DNA from: Cytophagales bacterium
Lineage (GTDB): Bacteria; Bacteroidota; Bacteroidia; Cytophagales; Spirosomataceae
Direction: 5' to 3'
Length of the DNA stretch: 64,000 nucleotides
Assembly (NCBI GenBank): GCA_004292855.1
Contig: RDXN01000046.1
Coordinates: forward strand, 1-64,000
Below the pieces are notes generated by a model. That model saw nothing but the letters and a program-made list of their open reading frames with translations. It was not told the DNA's origin and searched no databases. Made by a program: the position numbers and the translations under genes. Below are positions 48,137 to 56,972 of the stretch, piece by piece (position 1 is the first letter of the stretch; each line of letters opens with the position of its first letter).

Positions 48137-50401
48137 ATGAAAAACATTGATTCTTACAGCCACGTCCGGGGCGAGTCCCTGTATCTGGACGACCTGCCGG
48201 TGGTTCAGGGCACGTTGTATGCCTGCGTGTTCGGGTCGCCCGTCGCCCACGGGCACCTACGCTCACTCGACCTGACCGATGCGCAGAATACCCCCGGCGT
48301 GGTGCGTATTCTGACCGCCCACGATATTCCCGGCGAGAATCAGATTGGCGGTATCATCCCCGACGAAGTCTTGTTGGCCGACGAAACGGTTGATTTTCAA
48401 GGCATGCCCATTGCGCTGGTACTGGCCGAAACGGAGGAAATTGCCCGACTGGCTGCGGCTAAAATCCGGGCCGAGATCGGCCCGTTGCCCGTGGTGACCG
48501 ACCCCCGCGAGGCTGCGGTATTAGGCCACTTGATTGTGCCGCCCCGAACGTTCCAAACCGGTGATGCCGATGCCGCTTTTGCCCATTGCGATTCTATTTT
48601 CGAGGGCCTCGCTGATTCGGGTGGGCAGGAACATTTATACCTGGAAACGCAGGGAGCCTACGCCGTTCCGCTCGAAAATGGCAATATCCGGCTGTTTTCG
48701 AGCACGCAGGGGCCAACGGCGGTGCAGCGGGCCGTGGCGCGGGTGCTGGGCGTGGGGATGCACAAAATTGAAATTGATGTCACGCGATTGGGCGGTGGTT
48801 TTGGGGGTAAGGAAGACGGGGCTAATCTCTGGGCCGCTCTGGTCGCTTTGGCTACGCACTGCCTACGCCGACCCGTCAAATACGTGTTGCACCGGATGGA
48901 AGACCTGCGCATGACCGGCAAACGGCATCCGTACTCCTCCGACTTCAAAATCGGCCTGACCAAAGACCTCAAAATTCGGGCGTACACGGCCACCTTCTAC
49001 CAGGATGCTGGTGCCTCCGCCGACCTCTCGCCCGCCGTGCTGGAGCGGAGTTTGTTTCATGCCAACAATACCTATTTCATCCCGAACCTGCGCGTAACGG
49101 GTTACTCTTGCCGGACCAATTTACCCTCCAATACAGCCTTTCGGGGGTTTGGTGGGCCGCAAGGTATGTTTGTGATCGAGTCGGCAATTGCCAAAGCTGC
49201 CGAGGAGTTGGGCATTCGGGCCACCGACATTCAGCAGGCCAACCTCCTGCACGAGGGCGACGCCTTTCATTACGGCCAAATCGCTGAAGGCTGCGAGGCC
49301 GAACACTGCTGGACCGATGCCGCCGACCGCTATGACCTGCCTCGCTTGCAGCGCGAAGTGGACGCGTTCAATTCGGGCAATCAACACCACAAAAAAGGAC
49401 TGGCCGTAATGCCCATTTGCTTTGGGATCTCGTTCACCAAAAAGTGGATGAATCAGGCGAGTGCGTTGGTGCATTTGTACACCGATGGCAGCATTGGCAT
49501 CAGCACGGGGGCCGTGGAGATGGGGCAGTGCGTAAACACAAAGATGGTGCAGGTAGCAGCCCGGTGCCTGTCGGTAAACCCCGCCCGCATCAAGATCGAA
49601 ACGACCAACACCACCCGCATTGCCAACACCTCACCCTCGGCTGCCAGCGCGACCTCCGACCTGAACGGCAAGGCCTTGCAACTAGCCTGCGAAACGCTGA
49701 TGGAGCGGTTATTGACCGTAGCGCGGGGGAAATTTGGCCCAACTACCTCCCTTCGCGACGAGCAAGTTTACCAGAACGACACCCCTACCGGCCTGTTCTG
49801 GAATGAGTTGATTCTGGAGGCCTACCAGCAGCGGGTGAACCTCTCCGAACACGCTCACTACGCCACGCCCGGCATCCACTACGACCCGACCATTGAGAAA
49901 GGCCACCCGTTTGCGTATCACGTCTACGGCACAGCCATCATTGGCGTCACAGTCGACTGTCGGCGGGGGACTTACACGGTCGATTCGGTGAAAGTGACGC
50001 ATGATTTTGGGCAGAGCATGAACACCATCGTCGACCGGGGGCAGGCCGAGGGGGCCATTGTGCAGGGGTTGGGCTGGATGACGATGGAAGACCTCCGCTA
50101 CAACACCGACGGTCGGCTCCTTTCCAACGCCCTATCGAACTACAAAATCCCGGACATCTACAGTGCCCCGAAGGAGCTGGACATTCATTTTCTGGAAACA
50201 GTGGGCAGCGAGTGGGCCATATTCCGTTCCAAAGCCGTGGGCGAGCCGCCCCTCATGTACGGTATTGGAGCTTACTTTGCCCTGCGCAACGCGGTGCGGG
50301 CCTTTAATCCGCAGGCTGAATTGCCGTTCGATGCGCCCATGACACCGGAGAAAGTGTTACTGGGTTTGTATGCTCGTGAAACACAGCCTAGTTTGGTGTA
50401 A
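48137..50401 (+). CDS. xdhB: Xanthine dehydrogenase molybdopterin-binding subunit, 754 aa
   Basis: The Mo-cofactor subunit of bacterial two-subunit xanthine dehydrogenase. Visible markers are RLGGGFGGKEDG (about residues 215-226), NTAFRGFGGPQGM (substrate-site Arg region, about 330-342), GAVEMGQCVNTKMVQVAA, and near the C terminus SKAVGEPPLMYGIGA, which contains the catalytic Glu. It oxidises hypoxanthine and xanthine to urate in the cytoplasm. The iron-sulfur/FAD subunit is encoded at 53175-54611 in the opposite direction. The promoter region (47944-48136, 193 bp) after ssrA holds no other gene. Confidence 0.95.
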   Translation: MKNIDSYSHVRGESLYLDDLPVVQGTLYACVFGSPVAHGHLRSLDLTDAQNTPGVVRILTAHDIPGENQIGGIIPDEVLLADETVDFQGMPIALVLAETEEIARLAAAKIRAEIGPLPVVTDPREAAVLGHLIVPPRTFQTGDADAAFAHCDSIFEGLADSGGQEHLYLETQGAYAVPLENGNIRLFSSTQGPTAVQRAVARVLGVGMHKIEIDVTRLGGGFGGKEDGANLWAALVALATHCLRRPVKYVLHRMEDLRMTGKRHPYSSDFKIGLTKDLKIRAYTATFYQDAGASADLSPAVLERSLFHANNTYFIPNLRVTGYSCRTNLPSNTAFRGFGGPQGMFVIESAIAKAAEELGIRATDIQQANLLHEGDAFHYGQIAEGCEAEHCWTDAADRYDLPRLQREVDAFNSGNQHHKKGLAVMPICFGISFTKKWMNQASALVHLYTDGSIGISTGAVEMGQCVNTKMVQVAARCLSVNPARIKIETTNTTRIANTSPSAASATSDLNGKALQLACETLMERLLTVARGKFGPTTSLRDEQVYQNDTPTGLFWNELILEAYQQRVNLSEHAHYATPGIHYDPTIEKGHPFAYHVYGTAIIGVTVDCRRGTYTVDSVKVTHDFGQSMNTIVDRGQAEGAIVQGLGWMTMEDLRYNTDGRLLSNALSNYKIPDIYSAPKELDIHFLETVGSEWAIFRSKAVGEPPLMYGIGAYFALRNAVRAFNPQAELPFDAPMTPEKVLLGLYARETQPSLV

Positions 50402-50467
50402 ATTCGGGTAAGAGGCAGTAGAATTAGCGGCCTGGTGAGGTTTTCTGGTCATAAACCCCTTACCACC

Positions 50468-51253
50468 GTGAAGTACTATTTGATTCTATGTCTGCTGCTG
50501 TCCACGTCAGTGATGGCGCAAACGCCCGACCCGTCGGCTCCCCCTAAAACCTACACCTACCTGATTTATCACAAGCTGGCTCCGGGCCTGACGCTCCAGG
50601 ATGCCCTGGCTGTTGAGCGCGAATGGAAGGTTATTAATCAGGCTGCCGTTGACGAGGGTACGCTCATTGGCTGGCACATGATGGTGAAGCAGATGAGTTC
50701 TAACGTCAACCCGGAGTATGATTACGTTTCCTGCATTGTGTCGCCGGTGATGGCCCTACGCGGGGCCTCGCCCGCGGCCATGACCAAAATCTACGGCGAT
50801 AGTGTGCAGACCCGCATGGCCAACCTTCAGAAGCGCGACCGCCAAGTTGCCCCAGTGGTTAAGTTTGAGGTCTGGGAAAACCTGGACGTACAGTTGGGCA
50901 CTGGCTTTGTGCCCGGAAAAACCCCGCTCGTCGTGGTCGATTTTATGAAGCTCCGCGATCCGCAAACCGATTGGCCGAAGGCAATGGCCGGGCTAAAAAC
51001 TATGGGGGCTGCACAGGTTGCGGGTGGCCAACTGGCGGGTTGGGGTTTTTCGGGCCTGATTGTCCCGAATGGCACTGAGAAAGGCTACAGCTTTGCGATG
51101 TTCCGGCCTGTGGGCAACCTGAACGCGCTGGCGGGCGTGGCCGAACCCAAGAATCTAGACGAGCAAAAACAACGCGCGAAAATGTTCGAGACCGTACGGC
51201 AAGAGGTATTTCGGTTCGAAATGTTCACGCTCCGACCGGGCGTGGGGAAATAG
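50468..51253 (+). CDS. Exported hypothetical protein, 261 aa
   Basis: No ATG is available. A GTG at 50468 gives the signal peptide (M)KYYLILCLLLSTSVMAQ; a GTG at 50435 would add 11 residues. The mature protein (TYLIYHKLAPGLTLQDALAVEREWKVINQAAVDEGTLIGWHMMVKQM) resembles small ferredoxin-fold repeat proteins, with a second similar unit (TPLVVVDFMKLRDPQTDWPKAMAGLKTMGAAQVAGGQLAGWGF). It is therefore possibly a duplicated alpha/beta-barrel (dimeric) domain. Function unknown. Its stop overlaps the convergent FAD oxidoreductase gene by 29 bp. Confidence 0.7.
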   Translation: MKYYLILCLLLSTSVMAQTPDPSAPPKTYTYLIYHKLAPGLTLQDALAVEREWKVINQAAVDEGTLIGWHMMVKQMSSNVNPEYDYVSCIVSPVMALRGASPAAMTKIYGDSVQTRMANLQKRDRQVAPVVKFEVWENLDVQLGTGFVPGKTPLVVVDFMKLRDPQTDWPKAMAGLKTMGAAQVAGGQLAGWGFSGLIVPNGTEKGYSFAMFRPVGNLNALAGVAEPKNLDEQKQRAKMFETVRQEVFRFEMFTLRPGVGK

Positions 51254-52379
51254 GAATAACCGCCCCGTGCGTTTGGCGCATCACCCCGCGCAGGGCCGGT
51301 TTGAACGCCCCAAAGGTTGTAACAGCTAGCTCCGACAGCCATTCGTCGCCGAAGAGCCGCTGCACGGTGCGCCCCACCCACAGCCGCCGGGCAAACAGTG
51401 TCCGCCAACGGGTTTCATAGAGCCGTTCCAAATCGGGGCGGCTTATTTTGCTTTGTAGGAACTGCGTGGAGAGTTCACTCACGATTTTGGCCCCGTGAAT
51501 GGCCATCGCCATGCCGTTTCCGCAGAGGGGCGTGATGAGTCCGGCCGAGTCGCCCGCCATCAGAATGTGGTCTTCCACGGCCTGCTTGGGTGCAAACGAT
51601 ACCTCGTTGATCACTTCGGGCTTGTCGTACAGAAACTGCCAGGTCTCGAAAACCTCGCGCAGGTGCGGGTTGCGCCACAAAACGGCCCGTTCCATATCGG
51701 GGATGTTGCCGTATTGGCGCAGGTTATTGCGGGTAGTGAGGTAGCACAGGCAAAACTTCCCCTCCTCAATCGCCGACATCCCGCAGTAGCCGTCCTGAAA
51801 ATTATGCAGGGTAATCAGATCATCGGGGAAAGGTTTTGATTGCGGGCCAGGGGCGATGTGGTACTTCACGCCCACATACGGGCTGGGCTGTTGCATGAAG
51901 GCGCGGTCGAGGGTTTTGTCGAGCTTGCTACGCTTGCCAAAAGCCCCAAGCACGAGTCGGGCAGAGAATGTTTGGCCATCGTTGAGGGTGACAGTGAAGG
52001 ACTCTTTAGCAAATTGCACCTGTTCAACCTGCTTGCCCAGCACAAACTGCACCCCGGCAACCAATCCGAGTTGATACAATTCGTAATCGAGCGCGTAGCG
52101 GCTGATGCCAAAGCCTCCCAGATCGAGCGTCGAGTTCAGCGTTTTTCCAGAAGGCGAAGACAACTGAAATTGCGTGATCTGGGCCGCTCCCAAGCCATCC
52201 AAATCGACACCCAGCGACTCAATGTAGGGCCGGACTTCGTTGGAGACATACTCACCACAAACCTTATGAAACGGGTACGTTTTGCGCTCCACCAACGTCA
52301 CGCCGAAGCCCGCCCGCGCCAGTTCGAGGGCACTCACAAGGCCAGCCAGTCCACCACCAACGATCACAACATCCTGCAT
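51225..52379 (-). CDS. FAD-dependent oxidoreductase, geranylgeranyl-reductase-like, 384 aa
   Basis: Starts with the dinucleotide-binding fold DVVIVGGGLAGLVSALELARAGFGVTLVERK (residues 3-33), then KVCGEYVSNEVRPYIESLG, typical of the geranylgeranyl reductase branch of FAD enzymes. The second FAD contact is HILMAGDSAGLITPLCGNGMAMAIHGA (about 273-299). Likely reduces or oxidises a lipid or isoprenoid-type substrate, as in menaquinone, carotenoid or flexirubin pathways. No neighbour confirms which. Confidence 0.85.
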   Translation of the reverse strand: MQDVVIVGGGLAGLVSALELARAGFGVTLVERKTYPFHKVCGEYVSNEVRPYIESLGVDLDGLGAAQITQFQLSSPSGKTLNSTLDLGGFGISRYALDYELYQLGLVAGVQFVLGKQVEQVQFAKESFTVTLNDGQTFSARLVLGAFGKRSKLDKTLDRAFMQQPSPYVGVKYHIAPGPQSKPFPDDLITLHNFQDGYCGMSAIEEGKFCLCYLTTRNNLRQYGNIPDMERAVLWRNPHLREVFETWQFLYDKPEVINEVSFAPKQAVEDHILMAGDSAGLITPLCGNGMAMAIHGAKIVSELSTQFLQSKISRPDLERLYETRWRTLFARRLWVGRTVQRLFGDEWLSELAVTTFGAFKPALRGVMRQTHGAVIPISPRPVGA

Positions 52380-52457
52380 ACTCGTTTCAACGATGCGTTG
52401 ATGCGAATGGTTTTATTTGCCAACAAAGGGATTGTCATGCAGATGCGAAAATTAGAG

Positions 52458-52465
52458 TACCTTTG
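52458..52465 (+). promoter_or_regulatory. Possible -7 promoter element before the DUF4082-like gene
   Basis: TACCTTTG matches TAnnTTTG and lies 26 bp before the ATG at 52492. The nearest upstream TTG (52432) is 23 bp away, longer than the usual 19. Confidence 0.35.
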
Positions 52466-52491
52466 GTCACCACTATTCTTACATCCGAAAC

Positions 52492-53079
52492 ATGAGAACA
52501 ATTTTACACGTTGGCGTCCTGATCGCCCTGATTAGCCTATTCGGTTGCGACCAAAACCCTTTCCGCACGGTAAAACCAACCGAGAACCCCGTCACAAACT
52601 TTCTGGACTCCGAAACGGGTAACACCATCAGCACCCGCACCACCGGACCCTGGGAACTGGGTATGGTTTTTAGCTCGTCGGTGAATGGGAAGATTACCAA
52701 AATCGGGAGCCGCATGCCCGAACCGGGCACCTACCGGATCATAATCTGGGACTTTGACTCCAAGCAGGCACTGCGCCAGAAGTCGATCTCGCAGACTGCC
52801 GCCGACAAACTCGAAATGACCGATGTCGAATGGCTGACCTTAACGCCCAACAAAAAGTACGTGATCAGCATCAACTCTCAGGGCGATGGCATCAACAAGA
52901 AGTACGCGGTGGTGAACAAAACGGGCGGGGTGGAGTTTCTGCCCTTCGCGCGGGGGAGCATCCTGGTGTACAACACCTGCTCACGGAACACGGCCACCCC
53001 GGCTTTCCCTGATGGCACACAGAACGTGAAAAACGAACTTTATGGCTTCGTCGATTTCATGTTTGAAGCCGATAATTAA
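52492..53079 (+). CDS. Lipoprotein, DUF4082-like, 195 aa
   Basis: Lipoprotein signal (VGVLIALISLFGC, Cys19). The rest reads ELGMVFSSSVNGKITKIGSRMPEPGTYRIIIWDFDSKQALRQKSI... TPNKKYVISINSQG, the pattern of DUF4082-type beta-sandwich domains that show up in bacterial surface proteins. Probably an outer-membrane lipoprotein with a carbohydrate-binding-like fold. Placed between the FAD oxidoreductase and the xdhA gene; it converges with xdhA. Confidence 0.75.
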   Translation: MRTILHVGVLIALISLFGCDQNPFRTVKPTENPVTNFLDSETGNTISTRTTGPWELGMVFSSSVNGKITKIGSRMPEPGTYRIIIWDFDSKQALRQKSISQTAADKLEMTDVEWLTLTPNKKYVISINSQGDGINKKYAVVNKTGGVEFLPFARGSILVYNTCSRNTATPAFPDGTQNVKNELYGFVDFMFEADN

Positions 53080-53165
53080 CATCGGGCTTATCAAAATGAT
53101 ATACAACTTTTGTCCTGTACTTAGTGTCCGCACAGGCTAGGGATGCAGGGGCGACCGATCATTAG

Positions 53166-53185
53166 TCCCCGAATTTATTCGGGGA
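53166..53185. terminator. Hairpin TCCCCGAAT/ATTCGGGGA at the xdhA stop
   Basis: A 9-bp perfect stem with a 2-nt centre (53166-53185). The TAA stop of xdhA (53175-53177) lies at its middle and the last residues of XdhA (IPE) are encoded by its arm. It may terminate both convergent genes. Confidence 0.65.
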
Positions 53186-54611
53186 TTATCATTAGTTGAA
53201 TCAATTGCTTCACCAGCAACCGCTTGTACTCTGCCGACCCTCGCACGTCGCTGATGGGCGCAATCTCCTGTTGCAGAATCTCGTTTACTTCCTCCAGTAC
53301 GGTGTCCGAAATCTCTCTCCCCGTCAGAAACGCCGACGTTCGAGCCAGATAGAGCGGCACCGGAGCCACGCCCCCCGCTGATAGTTCGGCCCGGACAATT
53401 CGATCTCCCTCTTGTTCGATCACTCCGGCCACATTCACGCTGGCAATATCGAGGTGGGTGCGTTTGCAAACCTTCTCGAAATGGAACGCCTGCGCGGGTG
53501 TTGGGGCGCGGAAAAATAGTTGTTCCAGGCGGTCGTCGGGGTGCTTGTTCAGGGTTTTGTAGCCCCGGTACAACTCCCGGAGCGGAACAATGCGCCGGAC
53601 GTTGTTTCGCGCAAACACAGCCTGCGCGTTCAGAGCCAGAAACCAGATGGTCAGGTCGCCAATGGGCGAGGCATTGATGAGGTTGCCGGCCACGGTGCCC
53701 ATGTTCCGAATGGGCGTCGACGATACCAGTTTCATGTGAGCCCGCAGGTTGGGGAAGTGGGTTTGCATGAGCGTTGACTCCTGCAACTGCTCGGCGGTGC
53801 AGGCTCCATCAATGCAGATCATGTCGTCTTCTTGCCAAACGGGGGCCTCGCCCCCCGGCCAAAACACGTGTTGCACCGTTGCGTGGCGCATGCCCTCGGG
53901 GCGTTGCACGTAGAGGTCGGTGCCCCCACCCACAAAAACGGGGGCAGCAGGCGGGGCGTCGTTGGCCGAGTATGTTTGTCGGGCGTGTTTGTTGTCCGGC
54001 TGTTCGAGCAGGGCAAGCATCCGTTGGGGCACCTCGGCGAAGTAGTCGGGCAGAAAATCGTTCTGAGACAGCCAGAGTAAATTGTCGGAGGTTGCACCGG
54101 TATGGCCAGGGCGTTGTTCCAAAGCCGTATTGATGCGGTCAACGGCCCGCTCGATAGACTTGTAGCCGGTGCAACGGCAGATATTCCCGTCGATGCTGGC
54201 CAGGCCGTTTTGGGTGTTGGGTGCCTTGTCGCTCAGGCAATGTCCCGCCAGGGAAACCACGAAACCGACCGTGCAAAACCCGCATTGGGTGCCGCCCTCA
54301 TCAACCATCGCCTGTTGCACCACGTTCAGGGCGTTGGGCCGGTTCAGGCCCTCCACCGTGACGATGTGTTTGCCCTGCGCGTTGCCCAGCGGCATCAGGC
54401 ACGACGTCATGGACCGATAGCGCATCTGCCCTTTGGTGGGTTCGTTGGGTTGCCACTCCCCCACCAACACCGTGCAGGCTCCACAATCGCCCTCGCGACA
54501 ACCCGTTTTGGTGCCGGTGAGGTGCTGTTTGTACCGCACAAAATCGAGCATGACGGTACTCGATAGAGCATCGGTTTCGATAAGGCGGTCGTTGAGGAGG
54601 AAGCGAATCAT
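53175..54611 (-). CDS. xdhA: Xanthine dehydrogenase small subunit ([2Fe-2S] and FAD), 478 aa
   Basis: N-terminal plant-type ferredoxin domain with C38-x4-C43-x2-C46 (GCREGDCGACTVL) and C71. The second helical [2Fe-2S] domain has C110-x2-C113 and C145-x-C147 (GNICRCTGYKS). An FAD domain follows (FVGGGTDLYVQRPEG; IRNMGTVAGNLINASPIGDLTIWFLALNA) and a CODH C-terminal-like domain. It passes electrons from the Mo subunit to NAD. It is not in an operon with its partner: four genes lie between and the two converge. No xdhC maturation gene is in the window. Confidence 0.95.
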   Translation of the reverse strand: MIRFLLNDRLIETDALSSTVMLDFVRYKQHLTGTKTGCREGDCGACTVLVGEWQPNEPTKGQMRYRSMTSCLMPLGNAQGKHIVTVEGLNRPNALNVVQQAMVDEGGTQCGFCTVGFVVSLAGHCLSDKAPNTQNGLASIDGNICRCTGYKSIERAVDRINTALEQRPGHTGATSDNLLWLSQNDFLPDYFAEVPQRMLALLEQPDNKHARQTYSANDAPPAAPVFVGGGTDLYVQRPEGMRHATVQHVFWPGGEAPVWQEDDMICIDGACTAEQLQESTLMQTHFPNLRAHMKLVSSTPIRNMGTVAGNLINASPIGDLTIWFLALNAQAVFARNNVRRIVPLRELYRGYKTLNKHPDDRLEQLFFRAPTPAQAFHFEKVCKRTHLDIASVNVAGVIEQEGDRIVRAELSAGGVAPVPLYLARTSAFLTGREISDTVLEEVNEILQQEIAPISDVRGSAEYKRLLVKQLIQLMIIPE

Positions 54612-54728
54612 GGTCAGTTGACGAAATGGCTTGTATCGTCAAATATACAAGCTGGATTCAACTTTCGTATCTTTACCCCACAGCCAACCGCAGCATCCGG
54701 GTTGGTTTCTTATTCCATAAATCGTCGT

Positions 54729-56969
54729 ATGTTTCGTCTAGTACTGCCAGTTATCCGGCTACTTCTGCTCGTCACAACCTTCACCGTGACGGCCTTCACT
54801 ACACAGGCCCAAACCACTTCCCTCAAAACCATCAGCCTCGACGACATTTGGGGGCGCAACGCGGGCACCTTTGCCGCTCGCACCGTGCAGGGTGTCAACT
54901 GGATGAAGGCAGGCGGTTTTTACACGACTCTGTCCGATGGGCGCGTGGTGAAATTTTCGATTACGGACGGGAAGGCCGTCGATACGCTGTTCGATGCACG
55001 CAGCAACCGCGTGGGTGGGCAGACCATCGAACTCGATGATTATCAACTCAGTGCCGACGAAAGCAAGCTGCTCCTCACCACCGCCGAAGAACCCATTTAC
55101 CGCCGGTCGAGCAAGGCCACGTTTTACGTGTTCGACCAGAAAACCGGGCGGCTACAGTTGCTCAACAAGGTTAGCAAAGTTCAATACGCGACGTTTTCGC
55201 CCGATGGTCGGCGGGTGGCATTTATGCGCGACAACAACCTGTTTGCGGTTGACTTGAACACGATGGTTGAGAAACAATTGACCTCAGATGGCAAGCGTAA
55301 TGCGGTCATCAACGGCGGGGCCGATTGGGTGTATGAAGAAGAATTCAGCATGGCGCGGGCGTTCGAGTGGTCGCCCGATAGCAAGCGGGTGGCGTTTATC
55401 CGGTTCGACGAGAGCCGCGTTCCCGAATACAACATGCAAACGTGGGGCGAACTGTACCCCGCCGACTACACGTTTAAATACCCCAAAGCGGGTGAGGCTA
55501 ATTCGGTCGTGAATGTGTGGGTAGCCGATGCCACAACGGGTGCCAAAGTAAAGGTCGATACGGGCCTGGAAACTGACATTTACCTGCCCCGTATTCAATG
55601 GACCAAGAACGCGAATCTGCTCTCGGTCCGGCGCATGAACCGGCTCCAAACCCGGCTCGATCTGCTCCACGCCGATGCCACAACCGGCAAAACCACCGTT
55701 GTCCTGACCGAAACGCCAACGTCGGCCCTGGGCGGTCAACCGGCCTATGTCGATCTCGAATTCACCGACGACCTGACGTATCTGGCTGATGGAAAGTCGT
55801 TTATCTGGACAAGTGAGCGGAGCGGTTTCAAGCACGTGTATCGCTACGACATGAGCGGCAAACTGCTTGGACCGATCACGAGCGGCAATTTTGAGGTAAC
55901 GAGCCTGCTCGGTGTCGACGAGAAAGCGCGAACGGCCTACTATATTTCGGCAGAGGTGTCGCCCCTCGAAAAACACCTGTACCGGATTGGGTTGGATGGA
56001 CAAAACAAGCAACGCCTGAGCAACGAGCCGGGCACGTATTCGGCCAATTTCAGCCCCGATTTCGCGTATTATCTGCTCTCGCATACCGCGTCTAATTCGC
56101 CCCTGACAGTGAGTTTGTTCCGGTCGGCCAACGCCGATACGAAGCCCATGCGGGTGCTGGAGACCAACGAGCGATTGCGGCAGCGGCTGGGTCAATATAC
56201 GATCTCGCCCAAGCGGTTCTTCACGGTTCCAACCCCATCGGGTGAGCGGCTCAATGCCTGGACCATCCGCCCGCCCGATTTTGACAGCACAAAACGGTAT
56301 CCTGTTCTGATGTTTGTGTACGGCGGGCCGGGGTCACAGACGGTCAAGAACGAGTGGGATAGCCGCGATTTTTTCTGGTATCAGACACTGGCTCAAAAAG
56401 GCTACGTGATTGTATCGGTCGACAACCGGGGAACCGGATCGCGGGGTAACGCCTTCCGCACGGCCACCTACGGGCAGTTGGGCAAGCTCGAAACGCAGGA
56501 TCAGATCGACGCGGCCAGGTACTTAAAAACGCTGCCCTACGTAGACCCCGGTCGGGTAGGGATTTGGGGCTGGAGTTACGGCGGCTACATGACGGCCCTC
56601 TGCATGACGCTCGGTGCCGACGTGTTCAAAACCGGTATCTCGGTGGCCCCCGTTACGAACTGGCGTTTCTACGACACCATCTACACCGAACGCTACCTCA
56701 AACGCCCGCAGGACAACGCGAGCGGCTACGACGACAATTCACCCGTAACGCACGCGGCCAAGCTGCGGGGCAATTACCTGCTCATCCACGGCACCGGCGA
56801 CGATAACGTGCATTTCCAAAACTCGGTTGAGTTTGTGAACGCGCTCGTGACAGCCGGTCGCCCGTTCCGGTCATTTTATTACCCCAACCGCAACCACGGC
56901 ATTTACGGCGGCAACACGCGTATGCATCTCTACCAAATGATGACGGATTTCATCGTGGAGAAGCTGTAA
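54729..56969 (+). CDS. Dipeptidyl-peptidase IV family exported peptidase, 746 aa
   Basis: Signal peptide (LVLPVIRLLLLVTTFTVTAFTTQAQ). A DPP4-type N-terminal beta-propeller (about residues 40-480) contains DWVYEEEF, the Glu-Glu motif that binds the substrate amino terminus. The catalytic domain has GIWGWSYGGYMT (Ser616), the Asp region HGTGDDNVHFQNS and His in NHGIYGG. It removes Xaa-Pro dipeptides from peptides in the periplasm. The start at 54729 is fixed by the signal peptide; upstream sequence runs toward the divergent xdhA promoter. Confidence 0.93.
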   Translation: MFRLVLPVIRLLLLVTTFTVTAFTTQAQTTSLKTISLDDIWGRNAGTFAARTVQGVNWMKAGGFYTTLSDGRVVKFSITDGKAVDTLFDARSNRVGGQTIELDDYQLSADESKLLLTTAEEPIYRRSSKATFYVFDQKTGRLQLLNKVSKVQYATFSPDGRRVAFMRDNNLFAVDLNTMVEKQLTSDGKRNAVINGGADWVYEEEFSMARAFEWSPDSKRVAFIRFDESRVPEYNMQTWGELYPADYTFKYPKAGEANSVVNVWVADATTGAKVKVDTGLETDIYLPRIQWTKNANLLSVRRMNRLQTRLDLLHADATTGKTTVVLTETPTSALGGQPAYVDLEFTDDLTYLADGKSFIWTSERSGFKHVYRYDMSGKLLGPITSGNFEVTSLLGVDEKARTAYYISAEVSPLEKHLYRIGLDGQNKQRLSNEPGTYSANFSPDFAYYLLSHTASNSPLTVSLFRSANADTKPMRVLETNERLRQRLGQYTISPKRFFTVPTPSGERLNAWTIRPPDFDSTKRYPVLMFVYGGPGSQTVKNEWDSRDFFWYQTLAQKGYVIVSVDNRGTGSRGNAFRTATYGQLGKLETQDQIDAARYLKTLPYVDPGRVGIWGWSYGGYMTALCMTLGADVFKTGISVAPVTNWRFYDTIYTERYLKRPQDNASGYDDNSPVTHAAKLRGNYLLIHGTGDDNVHFQNSVEFVNALVTAGRPFRSFYYPNRNHGIYGGNTRMHLYQMMTDFIVEKL

Positions 56970-56972
56970 ACC

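Noticed and set aside
53175-54611. xdhA as the start of an operon with the DPP4 gene
   Set aside because: The two genes are divergent (starts at 54611 and 54729) and share only an intergenic region.
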